A DNA stretch of 64,000 nt from Sphingopyxis sp. (GTDB taxonomy: Bacteria > Pseudomonadota > Alphaproteobacteria > Sphingomonadales > Sphingomonadaceae). Below the pieces are notes generated by a model. The model had not been told where the DNA came from and made no database searches. It saw only the letters and a list, made by a program, of their open reading frames with translations. The stretch is taken from positions 1-64,000 of the forward strand of contig JASBSJ010000033.1 in assembly GCA_030148985.1 (NCBI GenBank), read 5' to 3'. Made by a program: the position numbers and the translations under genes. Position 1 is the first letter of the stretch. Every line of letters starts with the position of its first letter. This document shows, one piece after another, positions 33,587 through 44,772 of this stretch.

Positions 33587-36500
33587 GTGAAGAAAACCCA
33601 ATTTTCCATGCTGAAACTGGGCGCGGCACCGCTGGTGCTTAGCGTTGCAATGGTTTCGGCGCCTGCTCAGGCGCAAGACGCTCCCAATGACGATGGTGAA
33701 GCGGCGATTGTCGTCACCGGTTCGCGTATCGCACGTCCGAACCTCGATTCGAGCAGCCCGGTCGCGGTGGTTACCGGCGATGCGACGGTCGAAAATGCGG
33801 ATATCACGCTGGACACCTTCTTGAACACGCTGCCAGGCGTGAACCCGGCGGGCACGACGACGTCGAACAACCCCGGCAACGGTGGTCAGTCGAACATCGA
33901 TCTTCGCGGCCTTGGCGCCAACCGCAACCTGATCCTGATCAACGGTCGTCGCCCGATGGTGTCGCAACCGAACCAGACGGTCGATCTTAACACGATCCCG
34001 CAGGGTCTGATCGAGCGCATCGAAATCGTGACCGGTGGTGCTGGTGCGGCTTATGGCGCCGACGCCATCGCGGGCGTCGTCAACATGATCCTGAAGGACG
34101 ATTTCGAAGGCATCGATCTTCGCGCGACCTATTCGAACTCGGTTCCCAAGACCGACGCGCGCGAATATCAGATCAGCGGCATCATCGGCGGCAACTTTGC
34201 CGACGGCCGTGGTAACATCGCCTTCTCGGCCGAATATTCGAAGCGTCAGGGGCTGATTAAGGCGCAGCGTGACTTCGCGTCGCAGGCAACCTCGACGACC
34301 AGTTCGTTCCCCACCGGCTCCTTTTCGAACAGCGCGTCGAACCCGATCAGCCAGGCTGCGGTCGATGCACTTTTCGCGAGCTACGGCGTTGCGGCGGACC
34401 AGTTGCCGCGCGTCAACCAGCTGGCGTTCAACTCGGACGGTTCGCTGTTCGGCGTTGGTACGTTTAACAGCCCGGTCGAGGTCGCGAACTTTCGGTACGA
34501 TCTCGATTCCCCGGCCAATCCAAATTTGAACTATTTTCCGGATTTCTATTCCTACAACTTCGATATCGTGAACATTCTGACCTTGCCGCTTGAGCGCAAA
34601 TCAGCGTTCTTGACCGCGAAATATGAAATTTCGCCGGCTTTTGAAGTCTTCACCCAGGCAGGCTACACTGACTATTCGTCGGCAACGGCGCTGGCGCCGA
34701 CGCCCGTCAGCACGGGTATTGTCAACACGGACAGCGATGCGTCGGTGCTGAATGCTCGCTCGCCGCTCGTTGCACCCGGTCAGCGCATTACCGGTTTCGT
34801 TATCCCGACAACCAATCCTTTCATTTCGACGGATTTGGCTTCGCTTCTGGCCAGCCGCGCCGGCGACGATCCGCTTCTGACCGGTTCGGGTGCGACCGAA
34901 GGCTTCCGTATCGGTTATCGCTTCCTCGGCACCGGTCTTCGCGAACAGCAGCTCGATAACGAAGTCATTCAGGGCCTTATCGGTCTGCGCGGCGAATTTG
35001 CGCCGGGCTGGCGATATGAAACCTACTACAGCTGGGGTCAGACGACGATTGATCAGCGGGCGACGGGGAACGTGAACGTTCAGCGCGTTCAGGAACTGCT
35101 TGAAGCTCCCGATGGTGGCGTCAGCCTTTGCGACGGCGGCTTCAATCCGTTCGGCATCCAGCCGTTGTCGGCCGATTGTGTCGCCTATGTCGATGAAGTC
35201 GGCGTGACGCAGACGGTCTTCACGCAAAAGATCGCCCAAGCTTATGTTTCGGGTGAACTCGCCGATCTGCCGGGCGGCCCGCTCGGGGTTGTCTTCGGTG
35301 TCGAGCAGCGCAAGTTCAAGTATAGCTTCGATCCGGGCGCTCTGTTTGGTCCGATTGCCGGTTTCAACACCGGTACGCCGGACCTTGGAACCAACAAGTT
35401 CCTCGATTTCTTCGGCGAACTTCGTGCTCCGATCATGGACACGCTGGAACTCTCGTTGACCGCCCGCCATTCGAAAAGCGACTTTAACGACATAGCGAAC
35501 GGCGTTAACGGTGCACCTTCTAAAGACTGGGCTTACGGCGGCACTATTAGCTGGTCGCCGATTGATCAGGTTCGCATACGTGCCGGCTATCAGCATTCGG
35601 TTCGCGCTCCGAACTTCGGCGAACTTTTCTCGGGTGGCGGTAGCTTCCCGCAGATTTTCGACCCTTGTTCGGTCAACAGCCAGTTCCGGCAGAATGGCGG
35701 CGCCGAAGCCCGTCAGCTCTGCATCGATACAGGCGTGAGCGCAGGCACGGTGGATACCTTCGTGGCGACTCCGGGTGCCCAGGCTTTCGTGACCATCACT
35801 GGCAACCCGAACCTGAAACCTGAAAAGTCGGATACCTTCACGGTCGGCGCAGTGTTCCAGGCTGGGGGCTTCACCGGCTCGATCGACTATTACAACATCA
35901 AGATCGAGGACACGATCTTCGGACCCGACGTCAACGAAATCATCGCATCCTGCTATGGTTACAATGACATAAACGCGGGCCTCGACGATGCGAGCCCCTA
36001 TTGTGAGGGCCTTTTCCGGTCGAACAACAATATCGCTGCAATCTTCCTTCCGGAGGAACTTGGCGGCGATCCGGCGACCGGTTATTTCCAGGCGGTTAAC
36101 CAAGGGTCGGTCAAGACTTCGGGTATCGATGTCCAGCTCGGCTATCGTTTGCCGACGCCGTTCATCAATGAAGACAGCGCGCTCAACATGAACCTGCTGC
36201 TCAACTATCTGATCGACTTCAAGAACGTCGGTCTTGGTGGTCTGAAAACCGACTATGCCGGCACTGCCTCCTATTTCGGTGCCGGCCTGGGAACCAGCTT
36301 CCCGCGCTGGAAGGCGACGCTCAATACCAAGCTGAACATCTCTCGCGAACTCAGCTTCGATACCCGCGTCCGCTTTATCGACTCGATGGCGAACCGCGCT
36401 TCGCGCCAATATGCGGGCGAAACGTTTACGGGTCCGGGCAGCGTCGTCTACTTTGACTTTGCCCTTCAGGCCGAAGTTGAAGCGCTGACCTTCCGTGTCG

Positions 36501-36625
36501 GCTTGAACAACGCTTTCGACAAGAAGCCGCCGACGTACGCCCCGAACGTCCAGTCGGGCACCGATCCGTCGTTGTACGACGTCATTGGTCGCCGCGCTTT
36601 CGTCTCGGCGCGTCTGCGCTTCTGA
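33587..36625 (+). CDS. TonB-dependent receptor
   Basis: 1012 residues. The GTG at 33587 has AAGGGA 8 nt upstream and opens a signal peptide (M-K-K-T-Q-F-S-M-L-K to A-Q-A); an ATG at 33608 is the alternative. The TonB box A-I-V-V-T-G-S-R-I is at about residues 39-47, the plug domain spans about 55-165, and the C-terminus ends in the expected aromatic residue (V-S-A-R-L-R-F). The barrel is large and carries several cysteines in loops. T-ending codons are more frequent than in the neighbours. Substrate is unknown. It leads a locus of oxygenases and sulfotransferases. Confidence 0.93.
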   Translation: MKKTQFSMLKLGAAPLVLSVAMVSAPAQAQDAPNDDGEAAIVVTGSRIARPNLDSSSPVAVVTGDATVENADITLDTFLNTLPGVNPAGTTTSNNPGNGGQSNIDLRGLGANRNLILINGRRPMVSQPNQTVDLNTIPQGLIERIEIVTGGAGAAYGADAIAGVVNMILKDDFEGIDLRATYSNSVPKTDAREYQISGIIGGNFADGRGNIAFSAEYSKRQGLIKAQRDFASQATSTTSSFPTGSFSNSASNPISQAAVDALFASYGVAADQLPRVNQLAFNSDGSLFGVGTFNSPVEVANFRYDLDSPANPNLNYFPDFYSYNFDIVNILTLPLERKSAFLTAKYEISPAFEVFTQAGYTDYSSATALAPTPVSTGIVNTDSDASVLNARSPLVAPGQRITGFVIPTTNPFISTDLASLLASRAGDDPLLTGSGATEGFRIGYRFLGTGLREQQLDNEVIQGLIGLRGEFAPGWRYETYYSWGQTTIDQRATGNVNVQRVQELLEAPDGGVSLCDGGFNPFGIQPLSADCVAYVDEVGVTQTVFTQKIAQAYVSGELADLPGGPLGVVFGVEQRKFKYSFDPGALFGPIAGFNTGTPDLGTNKFLDFFGELRAPIMDTLELSLTARHSKSDFNDIANGVNGAPSKDWAYGGTISWSPIDQVRIRAGYQHSVRAPNFGELFSGGGSFPQIFDPCSVNSQFRQNGGAEARQLCIDTGVSAGTVDTFVATPGAQAFVTITGNPNLKPEKSDTFTVGAVFQAGGFTGSIDYYNIKIEDTIFGPDVNEIIASCYGYNDINAGLDDASPYCEGLFRSNNNIAAIFLPEELGGDPATGYFQAVNQGSVKTSGIDVQLGYRLPTPFINEDSALNMNLLLNYLIDFKNVGLGGLKTDYAGTASYFGAGLGTSFPRWKATLNTKLNISRELSFDTRVRFIDSMANRASRQYAGETFTGPGSVVYFDFALQAEVEALTFRVGLNNAFDKKPPTYAPNVQSGTDPSLYDVIGRRAFVSARLRF

Positions 36626-36647
36626 TCTAAGCACCGTCGAACAATCA

Positions 36648-36680
36648 GAGGGCGGGACTGGTGTCCCGCCCTCTTTTTTT
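36648..36680 (+). terminator. Intrinsic terminator after the receptor gene
   Basis: Stem GAGGGCGGGAC (36648-36658), loop TGGT, complementary arm 36663-36673, then seven T residues. It lies 22 nt past the receptor stop and 13 nt before the TPR-sulfotransferase start, so the next gene depends on readthrough or its own promoter. Confidence 0.85.
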
Positions 36681-36693
36681 ATAGACAGCGTCG

Positions 36694-38682
36694 ATGACCG
36701 TATCTGACCGATTGCGCGCCGCCTATGCGGCCTATGCCAAGGGCGATTTCGCCACAGCCAGAGCTCAGGGCGAAGCGGCGCTCGGTGCGCAGCCAACCAA
36801 CCCGACGGTGCTTCAATTGCTCGGCGTGGTTTCGTGCCAGACAGGTGCACCGAAACAGGGCGCCGATTACCTGCGGCGGGCGATCGCCAGCGGCGGCGAT
36901 ACCAGCGACAATCGCATCAACCTCGCACGCGCTCTGGTCGATCTCGGCGAGCTTGATGAAGCAGCGCAAATATGCGCCGAGGGAGATGTTGCCGAATCGG
37001 GCGAGCTGCAAGCAATGCAGGCGCAGATACTGAAAGCGCAAGGTCGCACCACGGAAGCCAGCTGGACCTATGAAAAGCTGGTTACGGATAACCCCGAAGA
37101 TTTCCGTGCATGGAACAATCTGGGCAACGCCCGACACGAAAGCGGAGATTTCGAAGGCGCGTTGAGCGCGTTTCAACAGGCGCGGCAGATTGATCCTAAA
37201 TCATCGCTGATCCATACAAATCTCGGACGCGTCCTGATCTCGATGGACCGGTACGAGGATGCGTGTCTGATGCTGGAAAAAGCGGCGCTGCTCGCGCCGG
37301 ACAAGTCGGAGCCGTTGCTCGAACTGGGGCGGGCGCTCACCAATATAGGCCATGCCGAGGGCGCGCTTCGCGCGCTCGGCGCCGCTGCACGACTAAACCC
37401 CTCCGATCCCGAGATATTTCTCGCTATCGCCGTCGCGTTTATGGATGCGTCCAATGATGAACAGGCTGAAAAGGCGCTTCGCTTTGCCATCAAGGCCGAT
37501 CCGTCATTTGCCGCCGCCTATCTGAATCTCGGTCTCATTCTTGAGAGAGCGAACCGGGTCGAAGATTTGCGCGAGCTCTACGCGTCGGCGGCGTCAGCCG
37601 GGATCGCGCGCGACGAACTGGACTATTTGCACGCGCTGCTGCTGGCGCGCGACGGCGACCGTGCGGGGGCTCTGGACCTGATCCGGGATCTTCAATCGCC
37701 GGCGATCAATGCGTCGATCAAGGCGCAATTCGCCGGACAGCTCGCTGATCGTCTTGGCCGGATCGACGAGGCCCTGTATTTCTATGAAGAGATGAATCGG
37801 GCCCAGGCGCAAAGTCCGATGGGGGTTGGCGTCGATCGCAGCGCCTATCAGCGGGCGATTGCCCGTCTGGAGGAACAGACGTCCGCGGCGTGGTTTGCAG
37901 AATGGTCCGACCCGCCGGCACCGGCTGAACGAGCGACGCCTGCGTTTCTCGTCGGCTTCCCGCGGTCGGGAACGACCTTGCTCGACACCATTTTGATGGG
38001 CCACAGCGGCACCCATGTGCTCGAAGAATTGCCGATTATCGAGCGATTGTCCCAGTCGCTAGGCGACTTCGACGCTATTCGCACGCTTGACAGTGCGGAC
38101 GTCGCCAATCTGCGCGACCGTTATTTCCAGGAACTCGACAAGCTTTCGTCGCCGCCGCCGGGGAAGCTGGTGATCGACAAGAATCCGCTGTCGATGATCC
38201 GCATTCCGCTGATCCACCGCCTGTTTCCTGATGCCAAGATCATCCTGGCCATGCGCCACCCGTGCGACGTGGTGTTGAGCTGCTATATCCAGAACTTCAA
38301 ACCGACCGAATCGATGGCAAGCTTTCTGGATCTGCCCAACGGCAGCCGCACCTATGACCGGATCTTCCGATATTGGGAAAAATGCCGGGAGGTCTTTCCG
38401 CTCGACGTCCATATGCTTCGCTATGAGGCGATGGTCGCCGATGTCAGCGCGTCAACGAGGCCGCTGTTCGATTTTCTCGAGCTCGATTGGGAGGAAAGCG
38501 CGCTTGATCACCAGAAGACGGCCGTGGAGCGCGGCTATATCCGAACGCCAAGTTACGCGCAGGTGATGGAGCCTATATATTCATCCGCCAGCGGCCGCTG
38601 GAAGCGATATGAACCCCAAATGCGCGAGATTTTGCCGATTCTGCAACCGTGGGTCGAACGCTACGGCTATAGTCTCGATTAA
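36694..38682 (+). CDS. TPR repeat protein with C-terminal sulfotransferase domain
   Basis: 662 residues. About ten tetratricopeptide repeats fill residues 1-390 (for example A-W-N-N-L-G-N-A-R-H-E-S-G-D-F near 139-153). The sulfotransferase domain starts at about residue 415 with the PAPS 5'-phosphosulfate motif G-F-P-R-S-G-T-T (421-428); A-M-R-H-P-C-D-V is the 3'-phosphate motif. It would transfer sulfate to a protein or small molecule, with the TPR part presenting the partner. No signal peptide, so cytoplasmic. Its last 4 nt overlap the converging oxygenase gene. Confidence 0.88.
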   Translation: MTVSDRLRAAYAAYAKGDFATARAQGEAALGAQPTNPTVLQLLGVVSCQTGAPKQGADYLRRAIASGGDTSDNRINLARALVDLGELDEAAQICAEGDVAESGELQAMQAQILKAQGRTTEASWTYEKLVTDNPEDFRAWNNLGNARHESGDFEGALSAFQQARQIDPKSSLIHTNLGRVLISMDRYEDACLMLEKAALLAPDKSEPLLELGRALTNIGHAEGALRALGAAARLNPSDPEIFLAIAVAFMDASNDEQAEKALRFAIKADPSFAAAYLNLGLILERANRVEDLRELYASAASAGIARDELDYLHALLLARDGDRAGALDLIRDLQSPAINASIKAQFAGQLADRLGRIDEALYFYEEMNRAQAQSPMGVGVDRSAYQRAIARLEEQTSAAWFAEWSDPPAPAERATPAFLVGFPRSGTTLLDTILMGHSGTHVLEELPIIERLSQSLGDFDAIRTLDSADVANLRDRYFQELDKLSSPPPGKLVIDKNPLSMIRIPLIHRLFPDAKIILAMRHPCDVVLSCYIQNFKPTESMASFLDLPNGSRTYDRIFRYWEKCREVFPLDVHMLRYEAMVADVSASTRPLFDFLELDWEESALDHQKTAVERGYIRTPSYAQVMEPIYSSASGRWKRYEPQMREILPILQPWVERYGYSLD

Positions 38683-39398
38683 TTAGCGGCGGCACTGCGC
38701 AGCCAGCCGGTGATCGACAGTCGCGGTTCGGGTGCGAACGGCGTAACATAGCTGACGCTGTGGCGTTGCGGCACCGAAAAGAGCCGCAATGCCCCCATTT
38801 TTGGCGCGAAACCTTGCTCGATATTGCCCTTGTCGTCGTGGAACATCAACAGCCCCCCCCATTCGGGGCGCCACGCCGGGGTCAGCGAGAAAACATAGGC
38901 CGCCTGCCGATTCTTTCCGGCAACATCATCGTCGTGGCAAGTGAGGAAATGTCCTTCGCCGTAACTGGTTGCCTGTCCATCAGCAAAGCTTGCCGAACCG
39001 CCGAGCACATAGTTGAGTCGATCGATTACCGGGGTCGATGAGAGGAATGCAACAAAACGGGACACAAGATCGTCGCCGCCCGCGCTGCCTCCGTCGGGTG
39101 AGCGGATCGATTTGTAACGATATTGAAAGCCCGCGCGACCGGCATTGACGACATGCTGGTCAAGCTCGCGTCGTTGGGCGGCGCTGAGGTTCGCGACCGC
39201 CTCGCGCGACAGCTCATATACTTTGTCGCCGGCGTTCAGGACCAGCTTCCAATCCCTGCGGCCGCAGAGGTAGGTACGGAGGATTTCTGCCTGGCCATCG
39301 GCAAGCAAGTCGGGGATTTCCAAACGACGCTGATGATGGAAATACGCCCTCAAGGCATCCCAATCGATGCGATCCGCCAACCGAAATTCAAAGTCCAT
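38679..39398 (-). CDS. 2OG-Fe(II) oxygenase, prolyl-hydroxylase-like
   Basis: 239 residues with the full metal and cosubstrate set: His155 and Asp157 (H-x-D in T-C-H-D-D-D), His213 (P-Q-R-H-S-V) and Arg226 (P-E-P-R-L-S-I-T-G-W). This is the prolyl 4-hydroxylase-like branch, which uses 2-oxoglutarate and oxygen. It is convergent with and overlaps the TPR-sulfotransferase gene. An AT-rich divergent gap of 132 nt separates it from the downstream operon. The substrate is unknown; protein side chains are plausible. Confidence 0.85.
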   Translation of the reverse strand: MDFEFRLADRIDWDALRAYFHHQRRLEIPDLLADGQAEILRTYLCGRRDWKLVLNAGDKVYELSREAVANLSAAQRRELDQHVVNAGRAGFQYRYKSIRSPDGGSAGGDDLVSRFVAFLSSTPVIDRLNYVLGGSASFADGQATSYGEGHFLTCHDDDVAGKNRQAAYVFSLTPAWRPEWGGLLMFHDDKGNIEQGFAPKMGALRLFSVPQRHSVSYVTPFAPEPRLSITGWLRSAAAN

Positions 39399-39469
39399 CT
39401 TCTGCTCAGTTCTCGAGATTTTATGCTGGACAGCGTTACATTAATTTACATTAGGTTTTGCAATTTTAT

Positions 39470-39497
39470 TTGACGGTCCGGCCGCTTTAAGTATCAT
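39470..39497 (+). promoter_or_regulatory. Sigma-70-type promoter
   Basis: TTGACG at 39470-39475 and TATCAT at 39492-39497 with a 16-nt spacer in an AT-rich stretch, 33 nt before the start at 39531. Directly upstream, TTACATTA occurs twice in direct orientation (about 39436-39453), spaced 10 bp apart, a possible regulator site. Confidence 0.55.
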
Positions 39498-39530
39498 TTC
39501 AAGATCGATTATCCATAGCGAGATATCCCT

Positions 39531-39788
39531 ATGCGCACCATTATCTGCACCGTCATCGTGGCGGCCACTCTGCTTCACTCCGCTCCTGCATTCGCGGAGA
39601 AAAATAGCGACGCAGCAGTTGTGAACCCCAAGGACCGCATGGTTTGCAAAAGAACCCAACGCACAGGAACCCGATTTCAAACCAAGGTCTGTAAGACCGC
39701 GGGCCAGTGGGATGCAATTGCCGAGCAGCATCGTCGCGATGTCAGCGAAATGGTCGATCGTCCCCAAGTGGAAATCCGTCGGGAGTAA
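39531..39788 (+). CDS. Small secreted protein with two cysteines
   Basis: 85 residues with a signal peptide ending A-P-A-F-A at residue 22. The mature 63 residues contain a C-x15-C arrangement (M-V-C-K-R to K-V-C-K-T) that could form one disulfide, then a charged C-terminal helix. Similar small proteins with this paired-cysteine pattern are common in sphingomonads and have no known role. It is the first gene of a tight operon, 5 nt before the first beta-hydroxylase-like gene, which makes it a possible but unproven substrate of the cassette. Confidence 0.7.
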   Translation: MRTIICTVIVAATLLHSAPAFAEKNSDAAVVNPKDRMVCKRTQRTGTRFQTKVCKTAGQWDAIAEQHRRDVSEMVDRPQVEIRRE

Positions 39789-39793
39789 ACCGG

Positions 39794-40741
39794 ATGAAGC
39801 TGGGGATGCCGCTGGTCAAGCTGCCAAGGCAATATTGCGCGGATACGCTCGCGAGGGAGGTCGCAGCCCTGCCCAAATCGGCGTGGCTGCCGCATCCGGG
39901 ACGGATTCCTGGCAATGATGCGGTGCCGCTGATTACCCCCGCCGGACAGATAACGAATGGCTTTGCGGGACCGATGGCGCCGACCGAGGCCCTTGAACAG
40001 TGCCCGTACATCAAGGAAATACTCGCCGACCTCGGCGCTGTCTGGGGACGTAGCCGCCTGATGGGGCTGGCGCCGGGGGCAATCGTGCCCGAACATGTGG
40101 ATGTCGGCTATTATTGGCGCACGCATATCCGTATACACATTCCCGTCGTCACCAATCCGCAGGTCGCGTTCAGCTGCGACAAGGAAACGGTCCATATGGC
40201 GCCGGGCGAATGCTGGTTGTTCGACAGCTTTTGCCTTCATGATGTTCGCAACGGCGGCGACCAGAAGCGCGTCCATCTGGTTCTCGATACGGTCGGCGGC
40301 GAAAAGCTATGGGCGATGATCGCCGATGCCAAACGGTCCGGCCGTGATGGCCAGCCGATACAGCATATTGCGCCCGGATCAGTCCCCGTTGCACCGCTGG
40401 CCTTCGAACAGGTCAATCTGCCGACAATCATGTCGGTCTGGGAGGTGCGCTGCCACATTGACTTCCTGCTTGATCAATGCCCCGCAGGTCCGGATCGCGA
40501 TGCCGTCGCGGCGCGGCTGGAACAATTCGCAAATGCGTGGGGCGCGCTGTGGGCACAATATGGCACCCGGTCGTCGGGCATTGCCGTCTATCGCCAACTG
40601 ATCGATGCGGCGCAGCGCGACCTGCGCGCCATGGGGGCGCGGCGCATCCTGCTCGCCAACAATCAGGTGCCGCTCGACAGGGCGCTCACCGAACTGATCT
40701 TCATGGTGGCGGCACCCGATTCGCTCCCCGCGGCCGCCTGA
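39794..40741 (+). CDS. Aspartyl/asparaginyl beta-hydroxylase-like oxygenase (first)
   Basis: 315 residues. The start at 39794 has a GGGAG stretch upstream. The double-stranded beta-helix core has H101-x-D103 (H-V-D), H149 (L-H-D) and R159, the pattern of Asp/Asn beta-hydroxylases, which need only iron and 2-oxoglutarate. The additional C-terminal 140 residues are helical and unlike the short family members. It lies 4 nt before the sulfotransferase gene. The natural substrate is unknown. Confidence 0.87.
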   Translation: MKLGMPLVKLPRQYCADTLAREVAALPKSAWLPHPGRIPGNDAVPLITPAGQITNGFAGPMAPTEALEQCPYIKEILADLGAVWGRSRLMGLAPGAIVPEHVDVGYYWRTHIRIHIPVVTNPQVAFSCDKETVHMAPGECWLFDSFCLHDVRNGGDQKRVHLVLDTVGGEKLWAMIADAKRSGRDGQPIQHIAPGSVPVAPLAFEQVNLPTIMSVWEVRCHIDFLLDQCPAGPDRDAVAARLEQFANAWGALWAQYGTRSSGIAVYRQLIDAAQRDLRAMGARRILLANNQVPLDRALTELIFMVAAPDSLPAAA

Positions 40742-40745
40742 ACCC

Positions 40746-41369
40746 ATGATCGTTTCGCATCAACATCGCTTTATCTTTGTCGCTATTCCGAAGACGGGGA
40801 CGCATTCGGTTCGCCAGGCCTTGCGTGTGCATATGGGCGACGGAGACATGGAGCAGGCACGCCTGTTCGTTGAAAAGAGTTTTCCCATCCCCGAGATCGC
40901 GCGAATGGGCCATGGCCATATAAGCTTCGCCGAAATCCGACCGTTTCTGGCCGAAGATAAATTCGCAAATTATTTCAAATTTGCCTTTGTGCGCAATCCG
41001 TTCGACCGTTTCATTTCCTACTGCGCCTTTGCTACCAGCCGCGAAGGCAGTTTCGAACGCGATCCGCAGCGGGTGATGCGCCATTTTCTTTTCATCGCAC
41101 CACCGCATCAGCATATCATATTCCGCCCGCAGCATCTGTTTCTGACCGATCGCGATGGCCGCTTACTGGCTGATATGTTGGGAAAGGTCGAAGAAATGCA
41201 GCCATCCTATGATGCGATTTGCGCCAGAATTGGCATCCCTTCCACTCCCTTGGATCACGCCAATCGATCGCGACGGAGCAACTACCGCGATTATTATGAT
41301 CAGGAACTGATCGACGGGGTTGCGAAAATCTATGCCCGGGATCTGGAGCTTTTCGGCTATGATTATTGA
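40746..41369 (+). CDS. Sulfotransferase family protein
   Basis: 207 residues. The 5'-phosphosulfate-binding loop P-K-T-G-T-H-S is at residues 15-21 and the 3'-phosphate-binding motif R-N-P-F-D-R-F at residues 83-89. The type resembles the carbohydrate or tyrosylprotein sulfotransferase family (Sulfotransfer_2). The short length leaves out most acceptor-binding insertions. It is third in the operon 39531-41993. Confidence 0.88.
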   Translation: MIVSHQHRFIFVAIPKTGTHSVRQALRVHMGDGDMEQARLFVEKSFPIPEIARMGHGHISFAEIRPFLAEDKFANYFKFAFVRNPFDRFISYCAFATSREGSFERDPQRVMRHFLFIAPPHQHIIFRPQHLFLTDRDGRLLADMLGKVEEMQPSYDAICARIGIPSTPLDHANRSRRSNYRDYYDQELIDGVAKIYARDLELFGYDY

Positions 41370-41387
41370 CCGGAAAGGCTGAACGCG

Positions 41388-41993
41388 ATGTATCCCAACC
41401 CCAGGAAGACGACGAGCATCCGCCGACTGGGCGGGGTCGATATCGCCGCGTTAAAGGCCGCGGTGATGGCAATTCCTGAAGAATTGTGGAGCGCAGAAAA
41501 CGCGGACAAGCCTAATCGCTTTGAGGCGCTCGATGCGACGGCGCATATCGTCTTTCGCTTCATTTCGAACATGCGCGACTGGCGCAGCAGCTATTCGCGG
41601 CCCCTGTGGGCCGAGTGGGAGCCGCTGCTGACCCCCGTTCTTGCGGCGGCGACCACCGACTATGGTTATAGGAACGGAGTCTTCCCGAGGATCATGCTCG
41701 CCCGTATGCCCGCGGGGGGGGTGATTCAGCCGCACCGTGATGCCAATCCTGCAGCGAAATGGCCGCACAAGATTCATGTGCCGATCCAGACGAATGACCA
41801 GGTCCAGTTTCGTATCGAGGACCAGAGCTATCACATTACCGAGGGCGAGGCGGCCGAGGTCAATAATATGGGCGTGCATGCGGTGGTGAACGGCGGCGAC
41901 ACGCCGCGCATTCACCTGATCTTCGAATATTATGACGCCGATCAGCCCGAGCCCGAATGGCTCGCAACGCTCGCTGCGCAGCAGCCTGCCTGA
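41388..41993 (+). CDS. Aspartyl/asparaginyl beta-hydroxylase-like oxygenase (second)
   Basis: 201 residues. The same metal set is seen as in the first paralogue: H116-x-D118 (P-H-R-D), H164 (M-G-V-H-A-V) and R174. Only the beta-helix core is present. It differs greatly from the first paralogue outside these motifs, so the two probably act on different sites or substrates. It is the last gene of the operon and converges on clpB. Confidence 0.87.
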   Translation: MYPNPRKTTSIRRLGGVDIAALKAAVMAIPEELWSAENADKPNRFEALDATAHIVFRFISNMRDWRSSYSRPLWAEWEPLLTPVLAAATTDYGYRNGVFPRIMLARMPAGGVIQPHRDANPAAKWPHKIHVPIQTNDQVQFRIEDQSYHITEGEAAEVNNMGVHAVVNGGDTPRIHLIFEYYDADQPEPEWLATLAAQQPA

Positions 41994-42003
41994 CGGATAT
42001 GAA

Positions 42004-42025
42004 AGGGCAGCTCGATGGCTGCCCT
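42004..42025. terminator. Hairpin between convergent genes
   Basis: AGGGCAGC (42004-42011), a 6-nt loop, and the exact complement (42018-42025), in the 38-nt gap between the beta-hydroxylase-like gene and clpB. Neither side has a strong T-run, so it may act on both strands but only weakly. Confidence 0.55.
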
Positions 42026-42031
42026 CTCCGC

Positions 42032-44611
<2,580 letters not shown>

Positions 44612-44636
44612 GGTGGATAAGCCCCTTTCTCACCGG

Positions 44637-44667
44637 CGAAGATAGTGTTGCTTTTTGGCAACACAAG
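44637..44667 (-). promoter_or_regulatory. RpoH-like promoter of clpB
   Basis: Read on the minus strand: CTTG (44667-44664), 17-nt spacer, then ACTATCTTCG (44646-44637), matching nine of ten positions of the alphaproteobacterial heat-shock -10 consensus CYTATNTNNG. The spacer holds an inverted repeat, GTGTTGC and its complement at 44645-44651 and 44658-44664 with a 6-nt loop. It lies 26 nt before the clpB start. Confidence 0.65.
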
Positions 44668-44683
44668 GGGTGGCCAATTTTCT

Positions 44684-44763
44684 CCGTTCGTATCGAGTGA
44701 AGTCGAGATGCTCCTCGGTCGGACCCGGCTTCAGCGTGTCTCGACTACGCTCGACACGAACGG
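44684..44763. repeat. Inverted repeat, REP-like third family
   Basis: Arms 44684-44709 and 44738-44763 match at 22 of 26 positions and are of the GTTCGTGTCGAG type seen in many sphingomonads. It fills most of the gap between the M17 peptidase and clpB, and so separates their transcripts. Confidence 0.65.
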
Positions 44764-44772
44764 AATGGAGCC

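Noticed and set aside
34120-36600. Recent horizontal transfer of the first TonB receptor on codon use
   Set aside because: T-ending codons are more frequent than in neighbours, but strongly expressed outer-membrane genes often differ in codon use; no insertion boundaries were seen.
39399-39530. tRNA or riboswitch in the AT-rich gap
   Set aside because: No cloverleaf or known aptamer pattern; a promoter and direct repeats explain the AT content.
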